This document shows positions 12,263 through 24,097 of a stretch of DNA of 64,000 nt, piece by piece. Origin of the DNA: Bimastos eiseni. Taxonomy: Eukaryota > Annelida > Clitellata > Crassiclitellata > Lumbricidae. The notes below the pieces were generated by a model, which saw nothing but the letters and a program-made list of their open reading frames with translations, searched no databases and was not told the DNA's origin. The position numbers and the translations under genes were made by a program. The DNA is taken from positions 1,854,185 to 1,918,184 of the forward strand of contig OY365812.1 of assembly GCA_959347315.1 (NCBI GenBank), read 5' to 3'. Position 1 is the first letter of the stretch, and every line of letters starts with the position of its first letter.

Positions 12263-12444
12263 CTCTCAGCTCTCTATATGTCTCAGCTCTTTGTCTTTGC
12301 CTGTTATACTCTCATTCGCTCTCTGTCTCACCAGTATGTATCTCTCTATGTCGCTCTTCCTCACTCAGTAACTTATGCAATCTCTGTCTCTTTCTCTCTG
12401 TCTATGTCCCTCTCTCTGTCACTCTCTGTCTCTGTCTGTTTGTT
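12236..12444. repeat. CTGT/CTCT-rich sequence running into the gap
   Basis: GTCTGTCTGTCTGTTTGTC-type sequence becoming CTCT-rich; probably why the assembly broke. Confidence 0.85.
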
Positions 12445-12644
12445 NNNNNNNNNNNNNNNNNNNNNNNNNNNNNNNNNNNNNNNNNNNNNNNNNNNNNNNN
12501 NNNNNNNNNNNNNNNNNNNNNNNNNNNNNNNNNNNNNNNNNNNNNNNNNNNNNNNNNNNNNNNNNNNNNNNNNNNNNNNNNNNNNNNNNNNNNNNNNNNN
12601 NNNNNNNNNNNNNNNNNNNNNNNNNNNNNNNNNNNNNNNNNNNN
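12445..12644. other. Assembly gap (200 N)
   Basis: Exactly 200 undetermined bases, a likely placeholder length. Open frames spanning it are meaningless. Confidence 0.99.
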
Positions 12645-12654
12645 CGATTTGTTT

Positions 12655-12790
12655 ATTGAAGATGGCAATCGTAATCGTAATTTCAACATTTCTATAGCGC
12701 CCACAAAAGCGAAGTCGCGGGAACCAGCTTATTTACATGTGCTTAATCAAAACAGAATCGTATACGTTTACTGTGTATGTGCTATGATCT
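12655..12790 (-). mobile_element. Family G retroposon 3' end
   Basis: In minus sense it ends TGGGCGCTATAGAAATGTTG followed by AAATTACGATTACGATTGCC, i.e. the GCGCTATAxAAAT terminus and an ATTACG tail. The body has GCGAAGTCGCGGGAACCAGC. Confidence 0.65.
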
Positions 12791-12845
12791 CATTTCAAGG
12801 GCGCTGTGTTGCTCTGCAAACGCATTCGCTCTAAGCGTGGAAAGC

Positions 12846-13115
12846 GCAATGTAATCGAGCCTCTATATAGCGTCCTTCAAGATATTTACTACTCAGAGGA
12901 GCTCTTTGCGCTAGTCTAAATGATGTTTATTGTCATATGATCGAATATAATAGATATCAGTTAGCACTACTCTGCATAGGAAGCTGAAAAGAGTCGCCAG
13001 TGGTGGGCCCATGCACAAGCGTGAAACCACCCAATGGATTCTCGACGACAGCTGACAGACATCATCTATGTTCAGAGCCTCTGGGCGAAGTTGTGTTCCC
13101 TTGGCATCAAAAAGC
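12846..13115 (-). mobile_element. Family B retroposon, long copy
   Basis: Minus-sense 3' end at the left: GCAATGTAATCGAGCCTC, TATATAGCG, then TACTCAGAGGAGCTCTTTGC, AAATGATGTTTATTGTCATA, GCTGAAAAGAGTCGCCAGTG, then CTGACAGACATCATC. These blocks recur in order at 35.7, 51.6, 57.2 and 61.1 kb. No conserved peptide was recognised. Confidence 0.75.
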
Positions 13116-13133
13116 TTTTTCAAACGGTGTAAT

Positions 13134-13245
13134 AGTATTTGCAGTTTAACGACACTGTGTTACAACAATGGTCATAATCGTCGACCTCCTCCTTTGTCTA
13201 GGCATTGGACTGGCACTGTCTTAGCGCAAACAGCTGTGGAGTCAT
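13134..13245 (+). repeat. Family A copy (forward), left half of an inverted pair
   Basis: TTGCAGTTTAACGACACTGT marks the conserved left border; GGACTGGCACTGTCTTAGCG is near the right. A reverse copy lies at 13318-13422, so the two can fold back on each other over a spacer of about 70 bases. It abuts the end of a family B copy. Confidence 0.8.
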
Positions 13246-13317
13246 TAAAAGTGTCTTATCGACTTCGCATATCAATCTCTTTACACATTTAAATCGCTGT
13301 CAACCGATGCCATATGG

Positions 13318-13422
13318 TCCTGTCACCCGTGCTATGGCAATGCCAAGCCCAAGCCTGAAGAGAGGAGGAGGGTGACGCTAGTCATCTTTGTTAGGAAACA
13401 GTGTCGTAAAAACGCAACAAAC
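13318..13422 (-). repeat. Family A copy (reverse), right half of an inverted pair
   Basis: Reads GGCAATGCCAAGCCCAAGCC, AGGAGGAGGGTGACGCTAG, ATCTTTGTTAGGAAACAGTG. It is the reverse complement of the copy at 13134-13245. Confidence 0.75.
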
Positions 13423-14663
13423 CAAGACTATTTAATCAAATCAGCAACTCGTAGAGCACTGCTTCCGTGAGATGGTTTTCTGTATTGAAACCCTGAACGT
13501 ACATGTAACAGTAGCGTGTCTTAATAGACGAAAAAAATCTTCCAATAATTTGATTTCCGGTAACATCAGAGTGAATTAGATTAACCACCCAACACCCGTC
13601 TAAAAAACCCTCGGGTATCAAAATCCATAAGCATAAAACGACATACTCTTCATATTTCTACCCAAATGTTCTGCCTCCTCCTCTCATTCCTTCTCCTCAA
13701 ATTTCACGTTTCTTCCACACACAACATACAAACATCATACTATATATATATATATATATATTGCCAGAAGTGACCTATTTTTTCACGAACAGAGACTCGT
13801 TAGAATTAGGGATAATTATAATTTTCATGACATCATAGACACACCAACAACTAAAAAAATATGGCAGTTACAAAGGCTGGTCATAAAGACAATCAGGAGG
13901 CGTGCTCATAGTTTAATAAAGGCCTAGTTAATATAATGAAGAGGTAACCATAACCTGTAGATGAACCACAAACCAACAAACCAACAAAGGGAGGCAACAA
14001 GCCTAAAACATGTTTCACCCGGAAACTCAAACGCAGAAAAAAGGGCCTATCCGCTCTCTTATTTAGAGAAGGACCACACTCCTTCATCTCTTGTGCACAA
14101 GCATTAACGAATACAGTCTAGACATGTTAGAGTACAGGTAGCTGCCTAGGACCCAGACCCTAACAAACGGTGAACGATAAAAAACGAACCTCTAGACTTG
14201 CTATATTAATTTGTCACTGATATGACGTCGCAGTGACGTCAATTTTTATACTCAGAGATATAATTACTATTACAATTGGGAGTAAAATACTTTGTGTCTT
14301 GATAATACATTGTGTGTTTGTAATTATTTGGTATTTGTTTCTCTAATTATTGCAGAGGTTCGTGCTTTTTCCGTTCACAATGTATACACACCCATATATA
14401 ATATATATATATATATATACATAAATATATGATATACATATCTTTATATAGGGGTGTTCACACAGAGCGCGTCATCCTTGATAAATAATTCCACCGTTGT
14501 CTTCGCTGGGCTGAGTAAATCATCGTCCGCTGTCATCTGCCTGCGTCGACATCGCTGACCTGGCCAACAGTGTCAGCCGTACGTCAAGGCGCCTCTGTGA
14601 AAGGAATCCTGTTTGGCTCTGTTGATATATCTCACAGACAGACATACAGACAGATTGTATTGC
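13423..14663. other. No recognised gene
   Basis: Contains (TA)n at 13740-13761 and 14398-14420 only. Frames are short and unbiased. Confidence 0.5.
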
Positions 14664-14802
14664 ATTGTCTTGTATTATTTTGTATTATTTTGTAACGCTC
14701 TGTCTATCTATCTGTCTGTCTATCTGACAGACAGACAGACAGACAGATAGATAGATAGACAGACAGAGCGTTACAAAATAATACAAAATAATACAAGACA
14801 AT
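14664..14802. repeat. Long hairpin: 37-bp perfect inverted repeat with TCTG/CAGA core
   Basis: 14664-14700 and 14766-14802 are exact reverse complements over 37 bases (ATTGTCTTG...GTAACGCTC). The 65-base centre is TCTG/TCTA on the left and CAGA/TAGA on the right, so it largely pairs too. The tip lies near 14726-14730. Confidence 0.85.
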
Positions 14803-15589
14803 ATCAATCTCGGCCTCTCCTGCACATAGGAATATGGGACGCAACCTACGCTTTGACGAATTTATGCTAAAGGCAATGGGTTAGTCTCTCTTTACTCGAG
14901 GCACTTACTCAAGCGAGCAGTGAATGGTGAAGGATCTCACTCGATCGAGATCATAGTTTGTCTAAAGACATTGTGTAATAACAAAGATCACCATTCTCCT
15001 TTATCCAAGGCTTGTAGATGTAAACAACAGCCAAAGATGTTCAATAAGTAAATGCAATACAGTGATACAATGAACGCCACTGTTAATGATGTCTATAATA
15101 TATTGCGACACTAGAATTCGCCAACTTAGAAACATGGTTTTCGATTCTACTCACGTTTGATTTCTGTGGGGACGCTTTAGACGGGGAATAAACAAGAAGT
15201 CCGGGGGCAAAAGACGGGCGTTTATATTTTATAGGCCAATAGGGAAAGTGGATATATTACTGGGTCTGAGAACAACGTTAACGGCTAACAAACGCCCACT
15301 CCATGTGCACACAGAAATTGAGAGGAAACATATGGGGTCACTTGGAATGGATCGCTCTGTAACGGCAACGGATATGGACCAGTTCACAGAAACACTCAGT
15401 TGTAAGTGAGCGCAGTTTATTACGAGGCAATTTTGACTTTGAGAGAGCGACTGGGATACGCTCGATATACAAGACATTGTAGTAAGCCTACAAAATGCAT
15501 CTGGTTAGAACGGGTTGCCGAGTAACCTAAATCTTTGTCTTCTTGTATAATAAGGAGACAAAGATTTATGTGGGGACTACTTGATTTTA

Positions 15590-15790
15590 ACAAGAAAAAG
15601 AAGACGAAGAAGAAGAAGAAGACAATGGGTAAGACGAAGGAGGAGGAGGAAGAGGAGGAGGAGGAGAAGGCAGAAGCACACGAAGACGATAAGAGTTGCG
15701 GGAGGAGGACGACGACGACGAGGAGGAGGAAGCAGAAGAAGAAGAAGAAGAAAAGGAAGAAGAAGAGAAGGATGAAGAGAAGGAGGAGAG
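15590..15790. repeat. Purine tract, AAG/GAG/ACG triplets
   Basis: Almost all purine on the plus strand for 200 bases. The Lys/Glu- or Arg-rich open frames are repeat artefacts. Confidence 0.8.
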
Positions 15791-16403
15791 CGACTAGTGA
15801 GATTATTTGGAATCTGAAGAATTCTGCCCGCCCTCTATATATCAGCGCTCTTGTAGCTGAAGCCGGGTGGTCAAAACCTCTGACCCCACCCCTGGCAAAT
15901 CAAAAACTGAGAATGACAGTAGGCCTATCTTAAGTTACCTTGACTATCGAGTAATAACCTCAGTCTCCCTTCTAATCAACCCTAGGAACTTAAACCGACA
16001 ATCCCATAGGGCAAATAATTTCAAATAACGTTTTCATAGAGGATGACCTGAAGCTGAACTGTATCTGGACAGAAACAGACACGAAACTTAATCTCAACAT
16101 GAATTAATGCAATAAAATTCCAATTATAATACTGTGTGAAGTTTAGTGTACTATCACTCATTCAACTTCTACTCATAACTTGATTCTTTAAGCGAAGTCT
16201 ATACATAAGTATATATTATATATCATATAATATATATATAAATATATGAGTAAAATATGAATATTGAGGGTCATGGGTTTGTTTAAGCTGATCCACATCG
16301 GAGAGATATATAGTGTGGCGTTGATATTATCTCGAAGACTCCCACTACATTTACATGTACATTAAATCCAACTCAACGCATAACTATTGCACTGAACGAT
16401 CTT

Positions 16404-16407
<4 letters not shown>

Positions 16408-16486
<79 letters not shown>

Positions 16487-16500
16487 GACAGAAACAGAGA
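16408..16500. repeat. (AG)n then (ACAG)n compound microsatellite
   Basis: About 45 bases of AG followed by about 40 of ACAG. Confidence 0.95.
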
Positions 16501-16689
16501 GAGTGCACTGGTGAATTGGGTCTCGACCTCTTATCGACCTGACCCTATTTCTACCAATCAGCTGCTTAATCGTCCGATTGACTGTCATTGCCAATGTCCA
16601 ATGAACGGGACGAAATCAATCTGAAAGTCTTAGATGAGTTGCTCGGTAGTCCTTCTTGCGGACAATATTGCTCCTAGGCTAGGAAATAA

Positions 16690-16915
16690 CAATACTACTA
16701 CTAATAATACTACTACCAATTATACTAATAGTAATAAAATTATTAATAATAATAAAGATAATAATAATAATTATAATATTTTAATAATAATAATTATTAT
16801 TATTATTATAATGATGACAAGGAGGAGGAGGAAGATGATGATGATCATGATAATAATAATAATAATAATAATGATAAATATAATAATCATGATAATCATA
16901 TTAACAGTCACAGTC
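16690..16915. repeat. AAT/ATT-rich microsatellite
   Basis: Mixed (AAT)n, (ATT)n, with GGA and GAT patches; parts can pair with each other. Confidence 0.85.
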
Positions 16916-17374
16916 ATAATATTTCATCTCTCCCTGGCCTCGGATCTTCCCATACCATAAGTCATCTTATTTCTAACTTGGACACTTTTCGTCATCTTAA
17001 GACACCCTAGCAAAACTCCAATCTTTTGAAATAAGTTGTTAACCGACGCGGTAAGGTCGACGTGATTGTAATCTGACATTTATGCGGCGTCAATAAAAAT
17101 GTAGAATTCATCAGTGGCCCACACAGCCAAAACCAGTTAAATCACCAGCAAACAAAACAGACTTAATTCTTTAGCGAGACTGAGCGTATTCAGCAAATAG
17201 AAATCGCATTCAGTGCAATCCGTAAAGGATGAGACAATGAAACCTGCGTCCAATTAAGAAGATCCTATCGACGAATACACAAGAGTGCTGAACCGAAGAG
17301 AGATGCGCTCACAACACACGTTAACACCGTTTGACAATACCTATCCCACTTGCACTTCATTAAACAGGAGACAC

Positions 17375-17464
17375 ACGCAGACGTGTCTCGTACATTACAT
17401 TACGCAGACGTGTCTCTTACATTACATTACCCAGACGTGTCTCTTACATTACGTTATATAAATA
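17375..17464. repeat. Three 27-bp tandem repeats followed by a TATA-like box
   Basis: Units at 17375-17401, 17402-17428 and 17429-17455 follow AC(G/C)CAGACGTGTCTC then (G/T)TACATTAC(A/G)TT. Directly after comes TATATAAATA (17455-17464). The first unit also forms GAGACAC...GTGTCTC with its left flank. A regulatory role is inference; no coding start is evident downstream. Confidence 0.7.
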
Positions 17465-18458
17465 CGACTCGTCACAAGTCGTGTGTTGAAAAGGGGGCAA
17501 TGGATTCATCGGATTAGCACGAATTGTAACTGTCTTTAAAACCCGTTTCGCTAGCTAAGAGTGATCCTTCTGTCCTACCATCTTCTCCAATAATCTTCTC
17601 TCCACATCCTTCTCTCCCTTCCTCCTCTGAACACAGATTAATAACGCACAGAAAACTCGATACACGGCAGATATCTACGCAGGTATTAGGCGGATAATCA
17701 AGATAAGTAACGTAAAAATTTATTTCATTTACACATCGCTGCAAATGTACTCGATAGATTGATAACGAGGGAAAAGGAAGGAGTCAACGGAGACATCGAT
17801 TGTAATATCATCTGCCTCCAACATCGTTTTACTTTGATAACAACACGTCAGAGAATACCATAACAGGTAATGAACCTATATTTATATACAGTCGTATATA
17901 TATACACATTATTTGTACATACATACATTACATATATACACTACATATATGCATACATGCATACAGGTGCACAAATATGATGCATATGGTCAAATATTAA
18001 TAATTATATGCATTCTCCGAGGAATAGAGGACACAGATATAGGAAAAAGAAGCAAATAAATATTAATTATTACCATTTCCCACACAAACGCACACACTCA
18101 CATATATATATATATAATAGATATATTCTGCCACTTAATTGGACATTTATAAAGCACCACTCAATGATCAAAGGTCAACCCGAGTCAGTAATATCACTAA
18201 GATCTTCAGTATAGATGCATATAATCACAGGTAATTATGTATATATATATAGGCCTATAAAATACAAGATATTGAATTACCAGCCCTTAATATGAGTTTT
18301 AACCCAAGATAATGGTAAGTAAATTGCTATTTCTTATCTACTTTAGTCGTCTTGTAAATCCAGTTGATAATAACAGGAGTTAGAGACTCCCTCTGTTGGC
18401 TGGAATTTCAAAAAACAAAAGAAAGACAGACAGACAGATAGACAGAGTGAGAGAAAGC

Positions 18459-18530
18459 GCTGGCCAATCCATAATCCCTCCTACATAGTCCGAGGCTAAG
18501 AAAACGACGTCGTTAATACCTGATACGATG
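18459..18530 (+). repeat. Family D fragment
   Basis: ACATAGTCCGAGGCTAAGAA, AACGACGTCGTTAATACCTG. This is the CGAGGC...GACGTCG block of D. Confidence 0.55.
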
Positions 18531-18939
18531 ACTACCTCTCGGGATTAGCTGAAAGGACAGCGTCTCTTTCTATGCAAGAGCACTGTTCATTTCAAAATAC
18601 ACGAACACAAGCTCTCGTTTTGGTCTTAAGAAAGACACAATAAAAATCGCCAACCACATACATACATATATACATATCTACATATATGTGCGTGTATATA
18701 TAGTAAATATATATATATATATATGAATATATATATTTAAAAGCATAAAATTAATGTCGTCGAATACCTGATATAGATTATACGTTTGGCGAGAAGAATA
18801 AGAAAGGCCCTAATGAGCAATAAACCCGTTTGAAAGACGTCTTTGAAAAGATGGCAGCCATGGTCATGAATATTCATTACACGATCAACAAAACAAAACA
18901 CGACACAGGCCTACAGGGACAAGTAGTATCAGTAGTCTC

Positions 18940-19030
18940 CTTTTAACGACATTATGTGATAACAATGATCATTATCATCACCCTCCTCCTTCATCCCGGC
19001 TTGGGACTGGCACTGTTAGTCACTGTCAGA
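18940..19030 (+). repeat. Family A copy (forward)
   Basis: TTTTAACGACATTATGTGAT, ACAATGATCATTATCATC, then CGGCTTGGGACTGGCACTGT. Truncated at the right after the GACTGGCACTG block. Confidence 0.75.
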
Positions 19031-19182
19031 GACCAGGACGGTTTTATAGGACCTTTGTGTTAAGCATTTTGGTGCTGCAGGCCAATAACATCCTGTGCAC
19101 AAAGACAGACAATCTGCCTGGAAATTGTTTACAATGCTCCATGCGACGGATACGACTACATCACAATGTCTATTATGAAGCA

Positions 19183-19440
19183 AATAATCTCTGATGAATG
19201 ACCTCTGACAAATGACCACTTTCAGATGACCTCTGACAAATGCTCTCTGACGAATAACCTCTGATAACGACCTCCAACAAATATATCCCTTTCAAATTAC
19301 CTCTAATAAGATTAAAAGACCTCTGACAAATGACCTCTGACAAATGACCTCTGACAAATGACCTCTGACAAATTACCTCCGACAAATTACTCATGGCAAA
19401 TGACCTCAAATAAATGACCACTAAAAATGATTTCTCTGAC
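19183..19440. repeat. 14-bp minisatellite (ACCTCTGACAAATG)
   Basis: The unit ACCTCTGACAAATG is perfect in a run at about 19320-19375 and decays outward (CGACAAATTACTC, AACGACCTCCAACAAAT). Confidence 0.85.
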
Positions 19441-20224
19441 CTTGAAGTCGTTTGTTGGTAGTTCAGCTGATCGCGCGTTGCTAAGGATCTTGTCAAACTT
19501 CGCAGCACATTTCTAAAGAAAGAAGAACAACGCAGAACACGTCAAACTCAAAAGATATCATATTTTTAAGCAAAATTCGGAATTCAAACAGATATAACTA
19601 TGTTCAGTATTAACAACTCAACAAAGAACTGTATCGCCCAGTAACGTTTAGTGCATTAATCCTTAAAGTCAGACATCATTCCCTGTTTCTAAACGATATG
19701 AAAAACGCGAGGGCAGAGAACCCAGCAGCTAAAATGAGGCGTCGTTATTAAAGTAACTGTGAGTGTCCTAACTTTCTAAGCACATCACAGAAAGCTTCAC
19801 AAGGAATATCGGTCAAACTACCGACGCTACATCAATCAGTTCATGTAATGTAGTGTAATGAATGTAACTGAAATACAATAACAACAGCAGGTACCATGTA
19901 GCTTAGTTAGTAGGAATGAAGCAATTTCTGTCAACAGTTTTAATATGTAACCACTATCATTTGTACTAATGCTAAGCATTACCTAATTAAGTACAGGTAA
20001 ACTTTAACTGTATTTTGAAAACATAAACACCTTTAACTTCCCTAATAGCCTAGGTGTAAGATGTCTGTTCGATGTTAGCGAAATGAAGAGCCCTACAAAG
20101 ACGAAGTCCGCAAGAGAATGTCGTTGGTCAATTTCGGCGCTAGGTAAGATTCCCGGGTACCTCCGACAATCACGCCTATCAGAACTACATTTTAAGACCT
20201 GACACAATTGAACAGCCAATTGAA

Positions 20225-20540
20225 ACGTAATGTAATCCAACATTTGTATAGCGCCGCTCAAATCAGCAGCGCTCTTAACGGGTGTCTGTACAAGGGAACA
20301 GAAAACTCTTTAGGCGTCTTGGGAACTGGTAAGATGAGAGGGCTAGTAATTCCAGGCGCAGGGACTGTGAAAGACAGTTACAAGCAGAAGGCCAAGATGG
20401 GCAAAGCTCTTCGACTGGTCCGCAGCAGAGGGCATGCGCGCAAACAACCACAAGGCCGCGAGTGGAAGATCGCAAGGAGGCCCTTGCTGGTAAAGAGGAC
20501 ACCAAAGTGCAAACAGCCTCAGGTACATGTAGGTCTAACC
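20225..20540 (-). mobile_element. LINE 3' end, family B-type terminus
   Basis: The minus strand contains QFPRRLKSFLFPCTDTR and a stop (ending about 20275), like the (R/K)xxLKxxLF end of CR1/L2 ORF2. It is followed by AGCGGCGCTATACAAATG and ATTACATTACG tail units at the left border. Further upstream the frame is broken. It is the same 3' architecture as the 53.1-kb copy. Confidence 0.6.
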
Positions 20541-20914
20541 GTCTAGGTCACCTCAACCAGGCAGTTAAGCATAAGCTACATGTAGGTGCATTAAGCTGTA
20601 GCAGGTTCAACATAGACACGGTTAATGACTAAGTAGAGGCGAATCTAACGGAGACCAAATGCTAATCCTGTAATTCCATAATCGAATCAGCATGTTCTGG
20701 TTAAGGAATCCAAGCAGGTGGTCAGATGACCGCGATGATTTCGCCAGAGAGCCATATTGTCCACGGACGAGCTCACACAAAGACCTTTGATGACGCGGCA
20801 ATTGTTTACTCCTTACAGTTCTTAGAAGTCTCTTTTCGTCACGAAAACGTCATTTCCGGCTTAAGGTTTATTATAGGCAGCTACCATTCCTTTCATTGTC
20901 GGAATGCTGGAATG

Positions 20915-21112
20915 TATGTCTGTCTGTTTGTCTATGTGTCTGTTTCTGCTTGCTTGTCCGTTTGTCTCTCTCGCTCCCGCTTTCTCTCTCTCTTTCTCTC
21001 TGTTTGTCTAAGTGTCTCCGTCTTAATGACCGCTTGCTTCTTTAAATCTATAAAATCTGCTCTCTTCTTCTTTCTGTTTATGTTTTCTATGTACCATGAC
21101 AGACAAAAAACC

Positions 21113-21174
<62 letters not shown>

Positions 21175-21220
21175 GCGGACGGACAGACAGACAGACAGAC
21201 AAAACAGACAGACAGTCATT
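20915..21220. repeat. TCTG tract and (ACAG)n tract in opposite sense
   Basis: TGTC/CTCT-rich DNA (20915-21020), then about 100 bases of (ACAG)n (21110-21215). The two can pair over a ~90-base spacer. Confidence 0.85.
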
Positions 21221-22200
21221 CCTAGTCGCACTCTTCTTTCCTCGCCCTCTGGACTTCACACCTTGAGTTAAAATAAATTTAAATTTAAAGAACCAAAATA
21301 ATAAAAAATAATAATAGTAAAGATCGTATAATTTACTGATAATCAGTTATGCCACAATGAAAAACCTGCAAAGACAACACTCAACAACAACATTCAACAA
21401 CAGCCATAAATGGCATATAGGCTAAATAAATAAATACTCAACAACACGTTTATTTTAGTTTTTGTATGGAAAAAGTAATTCCGACAACTACTTTTTTTAT
21501 ATAACGAATATATATAACGAAGAAAGGAAATTCAATAGGATTTGATCTTGAGTGAAAGGCTTTTTGTGGCTCTTGAAACTAGCATTAGAATAATTTGAGA
21601 ACAGCCAACCAATCGTGTTCAAATTATAGAACAGTTGTTGAAAAATACAGGTTAGATTAGTTGTTTTCCCAAATTTAAAACATTTGATTGCTATTAAAAT
21701 GCACTTTTTATTTTGAAAGTATATTATTATGATTCATTGCAATCACTTTTTCCAATCACATAAAAAAAATAAAGGCAGCGAAGGACAAGAAATAAGTCAA
21801 ATTCTACACAACAGTAAAGGCAACCAGTCTCACATCGCTTACAAAAGAATAATACACATATAAGAAGTAAAATAAATTAAATTAGGCATACCGTACTCAA
21901 CGAAGTTTAAAATAAGTACATCAATAAAATGTGAAATCAACTGAGTGTCAAATAAAGTACTTACCGACACAGCACACGAAAGTAAAGATTTGTAATCCGC
22001 AATAAAACGTAACTGAAGTCACAGCGTGGACCTGTTCAATATAAGTATAGGGCTTATTCTTATCACTATAGGACCCTAATAATATATGTAGGGATAAAAA
22101 AATGTCTTCCAAAAGTAGAACATATCCTCCATTTTGTTCTCATGCCTTTTATCTGACAGACAAACCCAAAAACTTAGAAAAAGTCAAAAATAATAAATCT
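21221..22200. other. AT-rich DNA, nothing recognised
   Basis: Long A/T-rich stretch without repeats of note and without coding bias. Confidence 0.5.
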
Positions 22201-22379
22201 TTTTGAACGTTTGTTATGTTTGTTGAATTGGGCAAAATTGGACGATGCTCGATTATTTTGTACCAGTTTTTACCGACTTTTGCACATGTTGTTCCTGAGT
22301 TCCATTACACTTTTGGCACAATTTTCAAACAGTTCAACATTCCAATTTGGTAACTATTTTCATTGCAGGTCTATAATTC

Positions 22380-22800
22380 CTCTTCTCTTGAAGCTGAATT
22401 GTGACAATCCCACAATTTTAGCATGTTTAAGAAAAACTTATCTATTTACTACTTTAATTGGGTAAATTTAGTATTCTTAATCATTGACACTAATTAGCTA
22501 TTAATGTTATTTATGGGTTTGTGTGCATGCAGCAACTTAGTAAACTAGTTTAGATAATAAAAAAACTCCTATATATTGTTGACCTGCTGTTATTTAAACT
22601 TTGCTGTGTAAAGGTAGGCCTGGCTAGTGGGATCCCTTGGGTCCCTTAGGGTTCTCTTTATTTCCTTATTCATCCGTCTCTTACATAATTTTGTTAAGCT
22701 ATTATGTTTTACTGTACTGCGTTTCGTTTTTTTGTTTGTGATGCAATTACTATGTTCACTTACTTTACGGACCAATAAAACACTTCGTTAAGGTTATGGT
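22380..22800 (+). repeat. Possible LINE C-terminus and 3'UTR
   Basis: Two overlapping plus frames near 22410-22465 read LRKTYLF and FSMFKKNLSIYYF, both resembling the FKxxLKTYLF end of LINE ORF2 after a frameshift. T-rich DNA follows, ending with CCAATAAAAC (about 22780). No other LINE motif is present, so this is weak. Confidence 0.25.
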
Positions 22801-23176
22801 GTCTAAACCAGTATCGCATGTCAAGATTTACAAACGTGTTTACGCAATACGTCTTCACCTTACGCGGAATGGCGTGTATACACCGGGCGCCCATAAACGG
22901 GTCCACGCTGTACGTACTAAAACAATAATATCGTTCTACCATAAAGACACAGTTTAGGTGCAAAGGACAGGGAAGAAAGAGACGACACCGATACACGACG
23001 GACCGAGTGTTCCGGAGAGAAATAGGAAACCGAAAGGCAAACCTCATTACGAACCTTCCACTGGAGGGAATGAAAGAGCTGGTTCCTTAGGAGCAGGTCC
23101 GCAGCCTGAAAAGTAAAACACCTCGACATGGATTCAGTCAATTCCTCAATGCAATAAAATAGTTGAGTAGAAGTAA

Positions 23177-23340
23177 TTGTAGTTTCAGTTTAGCGCCTCT
23201 GAATAACTAGGCGCTATATAAATTGCATTGATTGATTGATTGAGTGATTAACGACACTGTATAACAAAGATCATTGGCGTCGTCTCCCTCCTTTATCCAG
23301 GCTTGGGACTGGCACTGCCAGAGTTCCTGCAATTGCGAAG
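23177..23340 (+). repeat. Family A copy (forward) split by a nested retroposon end
   Basis: The A sequence starts TTTCAGTTTA (to 23192) and resumes TTAACGACACTGTATAAC (from 23248) through GGGACTGGCACTGCCAGAG. The 55-base insert between them is annotated separately. Joining the two halves restores the TTTAACGACACTG of other copies. Confidence 0.85.
23193..23247 (+). mobile_element. 5'-truncated retroposon 3' end inserted in family A
   Basis: The insert is GCGCCTCTGAATAACTAGG, then CGCTATATAAATTGC and a (ATTG)n tail ending GAGTGA. It interrupts A exactly, with TTA on both sides (23190-23192 and 23248-23250) as a candidate short target duplication. The same GCGCCTCTGA...GGCGCTATATAAAT end occurs in family B on the other strand. 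It is therefore a mobile 3' terminus with a GATT-type tail. Confidence 0.75.
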
Positions 23341-23494
23341 TTGTTTAAATACGCCGAGGACGAGAAAGGGGCGGCGCTGCAGTGCATGAGCTACAAAAAT
23401 TGATGCAATGTAATAATCTAAAGAATAGGTCTTAATGTGCTCTACTTAACATAAAATGTACAGTTTGCTTAAATCATCTGTTACTCTGTCTCGT

Positions 23495-23645
23495 CTTGAA
23501 ACCGAACTCTGGCATTCCTTGGACTACACCTTTGAAAACCCCTCTGGTTCGACGCAGCACTCGTGGAGATGCTGGTGCCCAGTGCTTGGCTTTCGAGTCG
23601 TGCTTAAGAAGTTTGGAGATTAAGATTACGATTACGAATCGCATG
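23495..23645 (+). mobile_element. Family C SINE body and tail
   Basis: GACGCAGCACTCGTGGAGAT, TGCTTGGCTTTCGAGTCGTG, AAGTTTGGAGATTAAGATTA then CGATTACG. This is the clearest copy of the body and of the ATTACG tail. The head is missing. Confidence 0.7.
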
Positions 23646-23879
23646 ATTTCGAGGAGATCTATTATTGAAGCTGCTGGATGCCATGTTACAAGCCACCAAA
23701 GCGTGGCTTCAAAAATACGTAAAACATGTATATCGACTTACAACAAGAAATGCGAAGTCTCTTCTGTAACGCGAGATTATAGACTCTTAATGGCAAAATT
23801 GCGTCAATTGACATTTCGAGTGTAATGTTTCATAGTGATGCATGTCACGGATAGACAGAAGGAGAGTATAGGAGAGAAA

Positions 23880-24053
23880 GGAAGAGAAAGAGGGAACGAA
23901 ACAGAGGGCGGGAGAGCATGAGACAGAGGAAAGACGGTGAAAGAAGAAGAGAGAAATGCACAGCGGAAGAGGGAAAGAGAGAGAGAGACAGACAGACAGA
24001 ACAGACAGACAGACAGACAGAGACAGAGAGGGAGAGACAGAGGGAGAGAGAGG

Positions 24054-24095
<42 letters not shown>
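23880..24095. repeat. GA/GACA-rich tract
   Basis: Irregular GAGA sequence, then ACAG units, then pure (AG)n to 24094. TGTC-type sequence on the plus strand follows at 24235-24295. Confidence 0.85.

Positions 24096-24097
<2 letters not shown>

Noticed and set aside
12220..12834. Open frames crossing the gap
   Set aside because: They include 200 undetermined bases and flanking CTGT repeat.
19183..19440. CRISPR-like look of regular short repeats (also 17.4, 51.8 and 54.9 kb)
   Set aside because: Units are contiguous with no unique spacers, and the context is eukaryotic.
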